Shown: positions 1-9,553 of the stretch, piece by piece | Layout: each line of letters begins with the position of its first letter | Position numbering within the stretch: position 1 is the first letter of the stretch | Assembly: GCA_903907925.1 (NCBI GenBank) | Contig: CAIVQB010000018.1 | Location: forward strand, 1 to 64,000 | Source of the DNA: an uncultured Verrucomicrobiota bacterium | GTDB taxonomy: Bacteria; Verrucomicrobiota; Verrucomicrobiia; Limisphaerales; UBA9464 | Length of the DNA: 64,000 nt | Direction of reading: 5' to 3' | Program-made: the position numbers and the translations under genes | The notes under the pieces: model-generated | The model's database searches: none | The model's input: the letters and a program-made list of their open reading frames with translations, nothing else | Told to the model about the DNA's origin: nothing

Positions 1-92
1 CGCTTTGGAACCGGTGGTGCGAAACGGGGGTGCAGAAGAATTCCGGCGCGTTGTTCGTGACGCTCAAGAACGGCGTTGGGAGGGCCGCTTGA
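1..92 (+). CDS. Possible 3' end of an upstream gene (partial)
   Basis: One plus-strand frame is open from the left edge (from base 3) to a TGA at 90-92. It gives about 29 residues ending in a plausible FVTLKNGVGRAA. It would converge on the minus-strand gene that ends at 268, with a terminator between them. Nothing identifies a family, and another plus-strand frame is open even longer here, so this may be chance. Confidence 0.2.
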   Translation, partial: LWNRWCETGVQKNSGALFVTLKNGVGRAA

Positions 93-210
93 ATTCCGGG
101 CGAGCGGTGCGCCGGCGGCGTACCGCGACGCCCGGGCTCGACAGCGGTGTCGACGCTTCGCTCTGCCACCGCACTCCACAAAAGACCGTCGCGCGGCCGG
201 CATCGACTCA

Positions 211-241
211 ACAAAAACGCCCGCCGGAATGCCGGCGGGCG
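211..241 (-). terminator. Rho-independent terminator of the propeller-protein gene
   Basis: A perfect 10-bp inverted repeat (CGCCCGCCGG at 218-227 and its complement at 232-241) flanks a 4-base loop. Read on the minus strand, the hairpin is followed by TTTTTGT. It lies 27 bases past the stop of the minus-strand gene at 268, so it very probably ends that transcript. Confidence 0.85.
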
Positions 242-267
242 TCGTCGTGAAGGAATGGGATGGAGGT

Positions 268-2667
268 TCAGCGCAGGGAGGCGGGTTCACTGCCGAGCTT
301 GTGAATGGTGCCGATCAGTTCCGAGCGGAGTTCGGTTCCGTCGGCTGCGTTCACCGAGTATTTGACGCCGAACTGGTCGGCGGGCTGGAGTCCATCGACT
401 TCGAGGAACAGCGTCTTCTGATCCGACGACAGGTGGGCTGATTTCACCGGCAGTTTGTCGTGGGATTCCTTGGCTGGAGTCTTCACCGAGACTTCAGGTG
501 ATCCATAATTTCCGGAGTAGCGGTAGTTCCACAATTCGACCGCGTAGTTTTCCAGATCCTGCGCCGATTTAGGATCGAGAGCGGCGCTGAAGGTAATGGA
601 GATTCCGGTCTTGGTCGCGTGAGCGCGGACGGGCATGCGCACCGGTTTGCCGGTGTAGCGCACCCGATAGAATCCGCCGTCGCGGGTGGCGTTGTTCTGC
701 CATCCGCGCAATCCGCAGACGTACAACTGGCCATCCTGAGTGTTGAAACGGCCGCGCATGACACCGCTGGCGAACTTGAGATTGAAGGGAACCATGCTGG
801 CCTGAACGGTGCCGTCGACGTTGTCCATCAGCACCCCGTACAACAGACATTTGCCATAGCTCATGAAGAGCGGCGCGCCTTTCCAGGGTCCCCACTTGTC
901 GCTGGTGACGTACACCTGGCCGCCGCTGGAATTGTCCCAGCGCATGGGCAGCCACGCGATCGGTTCGTCATAGGACGTCGGAATTGGCATCGCGCCTTCC
1001 CAGCCCTTGAGATTGTTCGCCTTCCGGACATCGGGATCGCTGGGGTTGACCTCGATCTCGCGGCCGTCCGGATAGCGCATTTTGACCGGCCGTTGTGCCG
1101 ACGGGGTCATGCCCATGAACGCACCGGGTTTGACCAGGTTCAGCTTTGAGGACGGCATCCAGTGACCCTGGTTGTCGCTGATCAGGATGGTGTCGTCCGG
1201 TCCGATGGTCATGCCGTTGGGAGCGCGAAGACCGGTGGCATAAACCTCCATCTTCTTTCCGTCGGGCGAGACCTTGAGGAGCGTGCCCTGATGCGGCGAA
1301 GTCACCGCGGGTTCCCACGGAGCGCCCTTGGCGTAAAAGAAATTGCCCTGCGAATCGGTGTGAAGATCGAGGACGAACTCATGATAGTTCGGCGTGACCA
1401 CCGTGTCGTTGTTGAAGTTCTCGTAGAAATCGGCCTCGCCGTCGCCGTTGAGATCCTTGAGGTGGGTGATCTGGTCGCGACCGGCGACATAGATCTCGCC
1501 CTTCTGAACCTTCACTCCGAGCGGCTGAAAGAGTCCGGTGGCGAATCGCTTCCACTTGAGATTCTGAAGAGTGTCGTCGATGCCGGACACGATCCAGACA
1601 TCGCCGTGGAAGGCGCAGATCACCGCGCGACCGTCGGGCAGGAAATCAAACCCGCCCCAGAACGTCCGGGTATTGTAAGCATTCGGGAACGGTTCGGTGA
1701 TGGTGTCGACCTGATAGGGGCCATCCTCGGTGCCGAGCTTGCCCTGGGTCACCGGCAGGTCCGTCCAATGAGCGGGACCGCCGTGGGTATGGGTTCGCAG
1801 GTCGGCAATCGGGCTCGAAGCCGGGAGGGTGCCCGTGGAGATGCTGATTCGGAACGGTTTGTTCGCCTGAACCTTGTCGAGCTTCAGAAGGAGCCGACCG
1901 TCCGAAGTCTTTTGGAGTGTGGAATGATTGCGAACGAGGCCGAAGAAACGGGAGCCAGACAGGCCTTCAACCATCACCGAACGCCGGGTGCCATCCTTCA
2001 TGGTGAACGAGGTCATCACCGCACTGTGTGAGATCGGCACCGGCTTCATCTCGCCACTTTCAAAACCGTCAGCCAGCACAAGGGTGGCTTCTTTCGCAGC
2101 GCCGGCGAACTGGATCGTCCGTGTGAAGCTGGCAGATCCGTTGGACAGATCGACGCCGGGCGTTTCCAGCACCGGGACGCCACCCAGGGTATATTTGAGG
2201 ACCACCTGGTCGCCGTCGACGTAGAGCCCTTCGTAGTGCGCCCAATCCTTGGGGAGCGGACCCTGGTGTCGGGCGCGGTTGTCTTCGAGCGAGCCCGAGC
2301 CACTCGCCCAACCGGGTCCCATGGCGGATTCGAAGGCGACGGTTCCCTTGACGCTCGGGGGCGGCGGCCAGGCGATCTTGGTGAGGGTGTCACCAAACTC
2401 GAGGAACTGTCCCGACCAGGCCACGGCGAGACGCAAGGTGTCGGCGTCATAGACCACGAAGTTGGTCTTCGAGGCGCCGAGGGTGATGGCGAGGCCCTTC
2501 ATGGCGGCCGCCTGACCTTTGGCGCGCATGATTGTGCCCGACCAGAACGGGCCGCGGACCGGGGCGTCGTCGGCGGAAAGGAACCCGGCGCACAGCGCGG
2601 TGCTGGCGAATGCGGCGACCCATCCCAGCCTGCGGGTGGGCATCAGAGAATGAAACGTGGAGGACAT
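268..2667 (-). CDS. Secreted sorbosone-dehydrogenase-like beta-propeller protein
   Basis: This 799-residue protein has an N-terminal signal peptide; a second ATG at 2643 gives a cleaner one (MPTRRLGWVAAFASTALCAG). The first third looks like the DUF6797-type domain often found in verrucomicrobial secreted proteins. Residues about 320-650 resemble the glucose/sorbosone dehydrogenase propeller, with DGRAVICAFHGDVW, LNGDGEADFYENF and APNGMTIGPDDTILISDNQG. No CxxCH heme motif was seen, unlike many PVC homologues that end in a cytochrome c domain. It probably acts in the periplasm or outside the cell on carbohydrates, but the substrate is unknown. It is divergent from the methyltransferase gene at 2828 and is followed by a strong terminator. 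Confidence 0.85.
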   Translation of the reverse strand: MSSTFHSLMPTRRLGWVAAFASTALCAGFLSADDAPVRGPFWSGTIMRAKGQAAAMKGLAITLGASKTNFVVYDADTLRLAVAWSGQFLEFGDTLTKIAWPPPPSVKGTVAFESAMGPGWASGSGSLEDNRARHQGPLPKDWAHYEGLYVDGDQVVLKYTLGGVPVLETPGVDLSNGSASFTRTIQFAGAAKEATLVLADGFESGEMKPVPISHSAVMTSFTMKDGTRRSVMVEGLSGSRFFGLVRNHSTLQKTSDGRLLLKLDKVQANKPFRISISTGTLPASSPIADLRTHTHGGPAHWTDLPVTQGKLGTEDGPYQVDTITEPFPNAYNTRTFWGGFDFLPDGRAVICAFHGDVWIVSGIDDTLQNLKWKRFATGLFQPLGVKVQKGEIYVAGRDQITHLKDLNGDGEADFYENFNNDTVVTPNYHEFVLDLHTDSQGNFFYAKGAPWEPAVTSPHQGTLLKVSPDGKKMEVYATGLRAPNGMTIGPDDTILISDNQGHWMPSSKLNLVKPGAFMGMTPSAQRPVKMRYPDGREIEVNPSDPDVRKANNLKGWEGAMPIPTSYDEPIAWLPMRWDNSSGGQVYVTSDKWGPWKGAPLFMSYGKCLLYGVLMDNVDGTVQASMVPFNLKFASGVMRGRFNTQDGQLYVCGLRGWQNNATRDGGFYRVRYTGKPVRMPVRAHATKTGISITFSAALDPKSAQDLENYAVELWNYRYSGNYGSPEVSVKTPAKESHDKLPVKSAHLSSDQKTLFLEVDGLQPADQFGVKYSVNAADGTELRSELIGTIHKLGSEPASLR

Positions 2668-2827
2668 GGTATGTTATCGGGAAGGAGCGAAGGCCCATCG
2701 TCACGGACCGGCGCTCGTCGCGCAAGTCCGGGTGTCGATTCCGTTCGGGGAGCGGGGTGTCCGCGGTGCCTCGAGGGATCCGGCACCGGGCATTGCGTTG
2801 GTCGCGATCCACGGCATTCTTTCGCTG

Positions 2828-3544
2828 ATGTCATTGACCCCGCCCACCGCCCACGACGCGGCACGTCAGGCCTACCGGGGTGCGGCGGGCCAGGCGTACC
2901 ATGGGGAAAAACGGGCGGTGCCGCAGGCGGCTATTCCATGGCTGATCCGGGTTCGTGCTGCGGTGTTTCAGCCGGAGATTGGGCTTATGGATTCCGTGAT
3001 CGAATTGGGATGTGGTGCCGGATGGAATCTGGCGGGGTTGAAGTGCGGTCGGCGGGTGGGCATGGACGTCGCCGTCTTGCTTCGCGCGGAGGTGGAATCG
3101 GCGGGCATCGAATTCTGCGAAACGACGGCCCATTTGCCGCCGGCGCAGTTTGATCGCGTCCTTTGCCATCACGCGTTGGAGCACGTCCCTGATCCACTCG
3201 GCTGCCTCGCGGAAGCGTGTCGCCTGCTGACGCCGAAGGGCCGGTTGTTGCTGGCCGTGCCGTGGGAACGCGAGGCGCGCTATCGTCGATTTGACCCGGC
3301 AGAACCCAACCACCATCTCTTTTCGTGGAACGTCCAAACCCTCGGAAACCTGGTGACGGTGGCGGGTCTTGAAATCGACAGCATCGGCCTGCGGACCTAT
3401 GGATATGATCGGCGCGCCGCGATCTGGGCGGTGCGATTCGGATTGGGCGAAGCCGGTTTCCGAGGAATACGGCAGATGTTGCAGACCCTTCGACCCTTGA
3501 AGGAAGTGGTGGTGGTCGCCCGACGCGGTGACGCCGGTGAATAA
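2828..3544 (+). CDS. Class I SAM-dependent methyltransferase
   Basis: This 238-residue soluble protein carries the SAM-binding motif I VIELGCGAGWNLAGL near residues 58-72. A later FDRVLCHHALEHVPDPL and a post-motif LLTPKGRLLLAVP are typical of Methyltransf_11-type enzymes. The frame is open upstream to 2657, but the ATG at 2828 (MSLTPPTAHDAA) fits the family and leaves a 160-base divergent promoter space with the gene ending at 268. The acceptor is unknown. The PSD1-family gene starts 124 bases downstream on the same strand, though no functional link is evident. Confidence 0.85.
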   Translation: MSLTPPTAHDAARQAYRGAAGQAYHGEKRAVPQAAIPWLIRVRAAVFQPEIGLMDSVIELGCGAGWNLAGLKCGRRVGMDVAVLLRAEVESAGIEFCETTAHLPPAQFDRVLCHHALEHVPDPLGCLAEACRLLTPKGRLLLAVPWEREARYRRFDPAEPNHHLFSWNVQTLGNLVTVAGLEIDSIGLRTYGYDRRAAIWAVRFGLGEAGFRGIRQMLQTLRPLKEVVVVARRGDAGE

Positions 3545-3668
3545 GTTCACACGAATTTCCGGCCCGTTCTGAATGCCCGGATGCCGGCCGGGGTCCAAGG
3601 ACGATGGGGTTGAGTTGTGTTGGATGGAGCGAATGGAAGTGGATGAAAGCGGTTGAAAACCTTGAACC

Positions 3669-6600
3669 ATGCGAGATGCGATGAGGAAGCGGATGGGGAT
3701 GACGGGGCGGGATTTCCGGCGGTTGGCCGGGAGTTCTGTACTGTTGGGATGGCTGTGGCTTCTGGCGTGGATTGTCCCGGCGACGGCGGCACCGGCCGAG
3801 TTTCAGCGTGATATTCTCCCGATTCTTTCCGACAAGTGCTTCCACTGCCACGGACCCGATGAGGCGGCACGAAAGGGAAAGTTCCGGCTCGATACGAAGG
3901 AGGGCGTGTTCCGGGTCAACGCCAAGGGCAAGACCGTGGTGGTCCCCGGGAAGAGCGCGGAGAGCGAGCTGATGCGGCGTTTGGTGTCCCAGGATCCCGA
4001 GGAGCTGATGCCGCCGCCCGACTCGCACCGGACCTTGACCGCGCGTCAGATCGAACAGATGCGGGAATGGATCGATGCCGGGGCGAAATGGGAACGGCAT
4101 TGGGCGTTCCTGCCCATCACCCGTCCGCCGGTGCCGGCCACCGTGGATTCGAACTGGCCCAGTGGCGCGATCGATCGATTCATTCTCGCGCGGTTGGAGG
4201 CCGAACATCTTCGCCCGGCACCGCCCGCCGACCGTGAACGCTGGCTGCGTCGGGTGACGCTCGATCTCACCGGATTGCCACCGACGCCCGGCGACACCGA
4301 TCGTTTTCAGGCCGACCGCGCTTCGGGCGCTGAAGAGCGGGTCGTGGATCGCCTGTTGGGATCGCAGCGGTTCGGCGAGCGCATGGCCGTTGACTGGTTG
4401 GATCTGGCCCGCTATTCGGACACCCACGGCTTCCAAATGGACCGCTATCGTCCTGTGTGGCCGTGGCGGGATTGGGTGATCAGCGCGTTCAACCGCAATC
4501 TTCCCTTTGATCGTTTCGTGACCTGGCAACTGGCGGGCGACCTGTTGCCCAACGCCACCCGCGAGCAGCGTCTGGCCACCGCCTTCAACCGGCAGCACCT
4601 GCAAAACGAAGAGGGTGGAATCGTCGAGGAAGAGTTCCGGGTCAGCTACGTGGTCGACCGGGTCAACACCTTTGGAACCGCGTTTCTCGGGCTTACCTTC
4701 GAATGCTCGCGGTGTCACGATCACAAGTACGATCCAATCACCCAGCGCGATTTCTACCGGTTGTTCTCGATGTTCCAAAACATCGATGAATCGGGTCAGA
4801 CGGTTTATTTCGGCGAAGTGATGCCAGTGCCGACGCTGCTGCTGTCGACCGATGAACAGGAGTCGAAGCTGAATGGATTGAAGGCGGCGATGGTGCGGCA
4901 GCAGGCGCGCGCGGGTGATGCGCGCGCGGCGGCGCGTCCGGCGTTTGCGGAATGGTTGCCGCACCGGCCGCAACGGGCGGAATTGCCCGGGCTGGTCGGA
5001 GCTTATGATTTTGACGGAACCAACGACGTCCGTTTTGCCAACGGGGTTGCGGGGCGGCCTGCGGCGATGCCTTCGGACGTGCCAGGATCGGCGGAAGGAC
5101 GCCACGGGCAATCGTTGCTTTTGAACGGTGAGAATGGCGTGACCCTGCCGAGCGTCGGTGCTTTCACCCGTGCGGATCCGTTCAGCATTGCGGTGTGGAT
5201 CAACATGCCGGTGGTGGCACCGCGGTTCGTCGTCCTGCACAAGAGCCGGGCGTGGATGGATGCCGGCAGCCGTGGGTATGAGATCCTGCTGGAAGACGGC
5301 CGGGTGTCGGTCGGGCTGCATCACATGTGGCCCGGGAATTCATTGCGGATCAGGAGCCGTGCGACCGTCGCCACCAATGCCTGGACGCACGTCGCCGTCA
5401 CCTACGATGGATCAAGCCGTGCCGCCGGGCTGCATCTGTATCTGGACGGCCAGCTGACTGAGGTGGAAGTCGTGCGCGACGGATTGTGGAAGGATTTTAC
5501 CTATGGCGGCAGTGAACCCGACCTAACAGTGGGATTCCGGATGCGGGATGCGGGGTTCAAGGGTGGACGCGTCGACGAACTGCGGATCTTCAACCGCGAA
5601 TTGAGCGCGCTCGAGGCCGGGAATCTGGCGGGAGATGAACGGCTGACGAAACTTCTCGCGCGGCCGGCGGCTGATCTCGACGGCCCTGACCGGTCCGCGT
5701 TGTTCGAGTATTTCTGTTCCGCATTTTCCGCGGAAACGGCCCGCTGGCGGGAGGATTTGTTGGGCGTTCGTCAGGAGCAAAACCGGTTGGTGACCTCCAT
5801 TCAGGACATCATGGTGATGCAGGAAATGCCCCAACCGAAGCCGGCCTTTATCCTGAAACGCGGCGCGTATGATGCCCCGGGTGAAGCAGTCACCGCGGGC
5901 GTGCCGTCGGCGCTGCCACCGCTGCCCGCGGGTGCGCCCACCAACCGGCTCGGTCTCGCCCAATGGCTGGTTGCGCCGGAGAATCCGCTGATGGCCCGGG
6001 TCACCGTCAATCGCGCGTGGCAGATGATGTTCGGCCGTGGCCTGGTGGAGACCAGCGACAACTTCGGTTCCCAGGGGAGTCCGCCGACTCATCCGGAATT
6101 GCTCGACTGGCTGGCGCGGGACTTCGCGGACGGTGGCTGGGATTGGAAACGGTTGCTCCGCGAAATCGCCCTATCGGCCACCTATCGACAGTCGTCGAAG
6201 GCGGGAAGCGAGCTGCTGGCGCGGGATCCCCAGAATGAATTGCTGGCCCGTGGTCCTGCGCGCCGATTGACCGCCGAGATGTTGCGGGATCAGGCGCTGT
6301 CGGTCAGTGGGCTCCTATCCGAAGCGGTGGGCGGTCCGAGCGTGAAACCGTATCAACCGGATGGACTGTGGGAGGTGGCGATGGGGAATCCCCGCTACGA
6401 TCAGAGCCACGGTGGGGATCTGCATCGGCGTAGTTTGTACACGTTCTGGAAGCGGACCGTGCCGCCACCGGCCATGGTGACTTTTGATGCGGCGGAACGG
6501 AACGGCTGTGTGGTTCGGCGTCAGAGCACCAGCACACCGTTGCAGGCGCTGGCGCTGCTCAACGATCCGCAGATCGTGGAGGCGTCACGGCATGTCGGCG

Positions 6601-6881
6601 AACGCTTGTTGCGCGAGGGCGGGGCGACGGACGCATCCCGTGTGGCTTTCGGATTCCGCCTGGTCACCGGGCGAACAGCGACGGCCCGGGAAATCGGCGT
6701 TCTCGTTAGAATGTTCCAAGAACAGCGGCTTCGGTTCCGGGACGATCCGGCAGCTTCCGCACGACTCCTGACGGTGGGTGAAACGCGGAACCATTCAGGA
6801 TTCACCAACGAAGACCTCGCCGCCGGAACGGTGCTGGCCGAGGCGTTGTTGAGCCACGATGAAGCCGTGATGCGGCGTTGA
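3669..6881 (+). CDS. PSCyt1/DUF1549/LamG/DUF1553 protein
   Basis: This 1070-residue exported protein belongs to the planctomycete cytochrome c family. Several closely spaced ATGs (3669, 3681, 3693, 3699) precede a hydrophobic signal segment ending near VPATAAPAEF. Domains in order: PSCyt1 with heme motif CFHCHG at residue 57; DUF1549 at about 145-360 with a second CSRCHDHKYDP motif at residue 346; a LamG/concanavalin-like domain at about 440-655; DUF1553 at about 755-1010. Families of this type are numerous in PVC genomes and are thought to act in periplasmic polysaccharide breakdown or oxidation; the reaction is not established. The LamG insert may bind carbohydrate. A DUF1501 gene follows after 31 bases, the usual pairing. 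Confidence 0.92.
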   Translation: MRDAMRKRMGMTGRDFRRLAGSSVLLGWLWLLAWIVPATAAPAEFQRDILPILSDKCFHCHGPDEAARKGKFRLDTKEGVFRVNAKGKTVVVPGKSAESELMRRLVSQDPEELMPPPDSHRTLTARQIEQMREWIDAGAKWERHWAFLPITRPPVPATVDSNWPSGAIDRFILARLEAEHLRPAPPADRERWLRRVTLDLTGLPPTPGDTDRFQADRASGAEERVVDRLLGSQRFGERMAVDWLDLARYSDTHGFQMDRYRPVWPWRDWVISAFNRNLPFDRFVTWQLAGDLLPNATREQRLATAFNRQHLQNEEGGIVEEEFRVSYVVDRVNTFGTAFLGLTFECSRCHDHKYDPITQRDFYRLFSMFQNIDESGQTVYFGEVMPVPTLLLSTDEQESKLNGLKAAMVRQQARAGDARAAARPAFAEWLPHRPQRAELPGLVGAYDFDGTNDVRFANGVAGRPAAMPSDVPGSAEGRHGQSLLLNGENGVTLPSVGAFTRADPFSIAVWINMPVVAPRFVVLHKSRAWMDAGSRGYEILLEDGRVSVGLHHMWPGNSLRIRSRATVATNAWTHVAVTYDGSSRAAGLHLYLDGQLTEVEVVRDGLWKDFTYGGSEPDLTVGFRMRDAGFKGGRVDELRIFNRELSALEAGNLAGDERLTKLLARPAADLDGPDRSALFEYFCSAFSAETARWREDLLGVRQEQNRLVTSIQDIMVMQEMPQPKPAFILKRGAYDAPGEAVTAGVPSALPPLPAGAPTNRLGLAQWLVAPENPLMARVTVNRAWQMMFGRGLVETSDNFGSQGSPPTHPELLDWLARDFADGGWDWKRLLREIALSATYRQSSKAGSELLARDPQNELLARGPARRLTAEMLRDQALSVSGLLSEAVGGPSVKPYQPDGLWEVAMGNPRYDQSHGGDLHRRSLYTFWKRTVPPPAMVTFDAAERNGCVVRRQSTSTPLQALALLNDPQIVEASRHVGERLLREGGATDASRVAFGFRLVTGRTATAREIGVLVRMFQEQRLRFRDDPAASARLLTVGETRNHSGFTNEDLAAGTVLAEALLSHDEAVMRR

Positions 6882-6912
6882 ATCGAAGATCGAACCCACG
6901 CAAGCCCTCTTC

Positions 6913-8364
6913 ATGAATGCCACGCACGTCAACTTTGAGATGAATCGCCGCGAGTTCTTCGGCCGCTTCGGCCTGGGGCTCGGAGGCGTCGCGCTGGCGG
7001 GTCTTCTCGGTGACACACTGCGCGCCGGTGATTCGGCGGGCGGGCAGGGTCTGGGGGGGATCCTGGGTCAGCCGCATTTCCCGGCGCGCGCCAAGCGGAT
7101 CATCTACCTCTTCATGAGCGGCGGGCCGTCGCAGATGGATCTGTTCGACTACAAGCCGCGGTTGAACGAGATGCACGGTCAGGATCTTCCGGCCAGCGTC
7201 CGGATGGGACAGCGCCTGACCGGCATGTCGGCCAATCAGGCCACTCTGCCGATCGCGGGATCGCCGTTTCAATTCACCCGGCATGGCCGCTCTGGTGCCT
7301 GGTTCAGTGAACTCCTGCCGTGGACCGCCCGCATGGCCGACGAGATGTGTTTTGTCCGGTCGATGCATACCGAGGCCATCAATCACGATCCGGCCATCAC
7401 CTTTCTCCAGACTGGTTCGCAGATCGCCGGCCGGCCGAGCATGGGCGCGTGGCTGAGTTATGGATTGGGTTCGGCCAACGAGAATCTGCCCGCGTTTGTG
7501 GTGCTGATTTCCAAGGACCGGATTGATCAACCCCTGTACGCGCGATTGTGGGGCAATGGATTCCTTCCCAGCATTCATCAGGGGGTTCAGTTTCGAAATG
7601 GGCGGGACCCGGTGCTGTTCCTCAAGAATCCCGACGGAATCTCCGGTGCAGGTCGCCGGCAAATGCTGGATCGCCTCGCCGAATTGCATCAGGCCCAGTT
7701 CGAAGATCTGGGCGACCCCGAGATCAATGCCCGGGTGGCCCAATATGAAATGGCCTACCGGATGCAGACCAGCGTTCCCGATACGCTGGATATTTCCGGT
7801 GAACCGGCATCGGTCAGCGAGCTCTACGGTCCGGCCGTGAAAACTCCGGGGACATTCGCGGCCAACTGTCTGCTCGCGCGCCGGATGGCGGAACGCAATG
7901 TCCGGTTCATCCAATTGTATCATCCCGGCTGGGATCATCATGGCGGCCTGCCCGGCGGAATCCGGCGTCAGTGCCAGGACATCGATCAGGCCTGCTACGG
8001 ACTTCTGACCGATCTCAAGCAACGGGGGTTGCTCGATGAAACCCTGGTGGTCTGGGGCGGTGAATTTGGTCGCACCAACTATTGCCAGGGGAAACTGACC
8101 CGGAACGATTTTGGCCGGGATCATCATCCGCGGTGTTTCACCACCTGGATGGCCGGCGGCGGTGTGAAGCCGGGCTTTTGCTACGGCGAAACGGACGACT
8201 TCGGCTACAACATCGCCACCGATCCGGTGCATGTTCATGACCTGCAAGCCACGGTGCTGCGGACGATGGGCATCGACCACGAACGGCTCACCTATAAGTT
8301 CCAGGGGCGATACTATCGATTGACCGATGTCCACGGGACGGTGATCCAACCGCTGTTGGGGTAA
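6913..8364 (+). CDS. DUF1501 protein, Tat-exported
   Basis: This 483-residue protein has a twin-arginine signal (NRREFFGRFGLGLGGVALAG), so it is probably exported folded. DUF1501 is related to the alkaline phosphatase/sulfatase superfamily. Visible motifs are [35 protein letters not shown] and GRDHHPRCF, rich in His and Asp as expected for metal binding. The start at 6913 is used; an internal ATG at 6940 sits directly before the Tat motif and is equally possible. It follows the PSD1 gene by 31 bases and is almost certainly co-transcribed with it. Its substrate is unknown. Confidence 0.92.
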   Translation: MNATHVNFEMNRREFFGRFGLGLGGVALAGLLGDTLRAGDSAGGQGLGGILGQPHFPARAKRIIYLFMSGGPSQMDLFDYKPRLNEMHGQDLPASVRMGQRLTGMSANQATLPIAGSPFQFTRHGRSGAWFSELLPWTARMADEMCFVRSMHTEAINHDPAITFLQTGSQIAGRPSMGAWLSYGLGSANENLPAFVVLISKDRIDQPLYARLWGNGFLPSIHQGVQFRNGRDPVLFLKNPDGISGAGRRQMLDRLAELHQAQFEDLGDPEINARVAQYEMAYRMQTSVPDTLDISGEPASVSELYGPAVKTPGTFAANCLLARRMAERNVRFIQLYHPGWDHHGGLPGGIRRQCQDIDQACYGLLTDLKQRGLLDETLVVWGGEFGRTNYCQGKLTRNDFGRDHHPRCFTTWMAGGGVKPGFCYGETDDFGYNIATDPVHVHDLQATVLRTMGIDHERLTYKFQGRYYRLTDVHGTVIQPLLG

Positions 8365-8456
8365 GCAGGACTGATGTAGAAGAGGCGGAGAAGGCACGGA
8401 TTCAGACGAATCTTGAAGAGCGAATCGGATTCGGTCCGTTGGGTTTCATCCCTCTC

Positions 8457-8484
8457 AATCGGTGTGAATTCGTGAATTCGTGTC
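8457..8484. repeat. Half-copy of an ACGAATT-type palindromic repeat
   Basis: The complement of this stretch reads GACACGAATTCACGAATTC followed by ACACCGATT. It closely resembles the left arm of the inverted repeat at 26295-26405. A weaker partial arm (CACGGATTCAGACGAATC) lies near 8396-8413. It looks like a degenerate copy of a dispersed intergenic element lying in the gap before the DHDPS-like gene. Confidence 0.5.
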
Positions 8485-8552
8485 GATCTTCCGGCGCTGG
8501 GCTGAGGATAGGGCTTCACCTTGCGGGGCTTCCTCCGCTTTGCTGTCGGCCG

Positions 8553-9497
8553 ATGAACATCCCCACCCTGCGGCCCCGACGGGCGATTGAGGGCATCTCC
8601 GCGGTGCTGCTGCCGTTTCACGCCGATGGCCGCATTCATTGGGGGGATTTCGCGCGGCTGGTGGAATCGACCTGGTCGGCGGGGCTCGTCCCGGCGGTCA
8701 ACATGGACACCGGCTATACGAATCTCCTGACCCCGGCGGAACGGGCGGAAGTGCTGGGCCTGGTCAACGGTCTGTCCCGCGGACGCCGATTCATCGCCGG
8801 CGCCTTCATTCACGGTGAAGACGGTGATCCGGTTCGTCTCTACCGACGCGAGTGTTCCGCGATTCAGTGCTCCGGCGGCGTCCCGATTCTCTTTCCGTGC
8901 GCTGCGCTGAAGCCGTTGTCCGGTCGCGAATTGGTGGAGGTTTTCCGGGCGGTGGCGGCCGAATGCGACGAATTCCTCGGGTTCGAACTCGGCGAAATGT
9001 TCGTTCCCTTCGGCCGGATCTGGGACGCGGAAACGTTCGAGGCCGTCCTCGGCATCCCCCAAATGACCGGAGCGAAACACAGTTCCCTGTCCCGGGAAAT
9101 CGAGTGGCAACGGCTCGCGGTTCGCGATCGCGTTCGCCCGGAATTCAAGGTTTACACCGGCAACGACCTCGCCATCGACATGGTCACCTGGGGCAGCGAC
9201 TACCTGCTCGGATTGTCGGCGTTCCATGTCGAAGCCTTCGCGGCTCGCGATCGGCTCTGGCAATCGGGCGATGCCCGCTTTCACGAGCTGAATGACTGGT
9301 TGCAATACCTCGGCATGCTGGCGTTCCGGCATCCGGTGCCCGCCTACAAACACACCTGCGCCCAGTTTCTGCAGCTTCGCGGACACATCGCCAATTCCAC
9401 GCCGCATCCTTCGGCGCCGCGCCGACCCGATTCCGACACGGCGTTGCTGGCCCCGATCGCCCAACGGCTCGACGAACTTGTCCTGGCCGCGCGTTGA
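8553..9497 (+). CDS. Dihydrodipicolinate synthase family protein
   Basis: This 314-residue protein looks like a TIM-barrel lyase/aldolase of the DHDPS/N-acetylneuraminate lyase superfamily. The candidate Schiff-base lysine is in MTGAKHSSLS (about residue 174). The usual GTTGE motif is replaced by NMDTGYTNLLTPAER, and where the family has YNxP this protein reads GFELGEMFVPFG, so it is unlikely to be the lysine-pathway DapA. The ATG at 8553 was preferred over the open upstream extension. It is followed after 56 bases by an epimerase and then a glycosyltransferase, which suggests a role in an unusual sugar acid rather than lysine. Confidence 0.8.
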   Translation: MNIPTLRPRRAIEGISAVLLPFHADGRIHWGDFARLVESTWSAGLVPAVNMDTGYTNLLTPAERAEVLGLVNGLSRGRRFIAGAFIHGEDGDPVRLYRRECSAIQCSGGVPILFPCAALKPLSGRELVEVFRAVAAECDEFLGFELGEMFVPFGRIWDAETFEAVLGIPQMTGAKHSSLSREIEWQRLAVRDRVRPEFKVYTGNDLAIDMVTWGSDYLLGLSAFHVEAFAARDRLWQSGDARFHELNDWLQYLGMLAFRHPVPAYKHTCAQFLQLRGHIANSTPHPSAPRRPDSDTALLAPIAQRLDELVLAAR

Positions 9498-9553
9498 CAA
9501 CAACCCGGCGGGGAATCTCGACATCCGCCGCACCATCTCTGAATCTCCGCCCC

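Noticed and set aside
2985-5324. A 779-codon open frame on the minus strand
   Set aside because: It lies opposite the methyltransferase and PSD1 genes, is rich in Arg, Pro and His, and has no recognisable domain. It is a by-product of high GC.
6802-8397. A 531-codon minus-strand frame, and a similar one at 15091-16662
   Set aside because: Both are antisense shadows of the two DUF1501 genes; their similarity to each other only mirrors that of the real genes.
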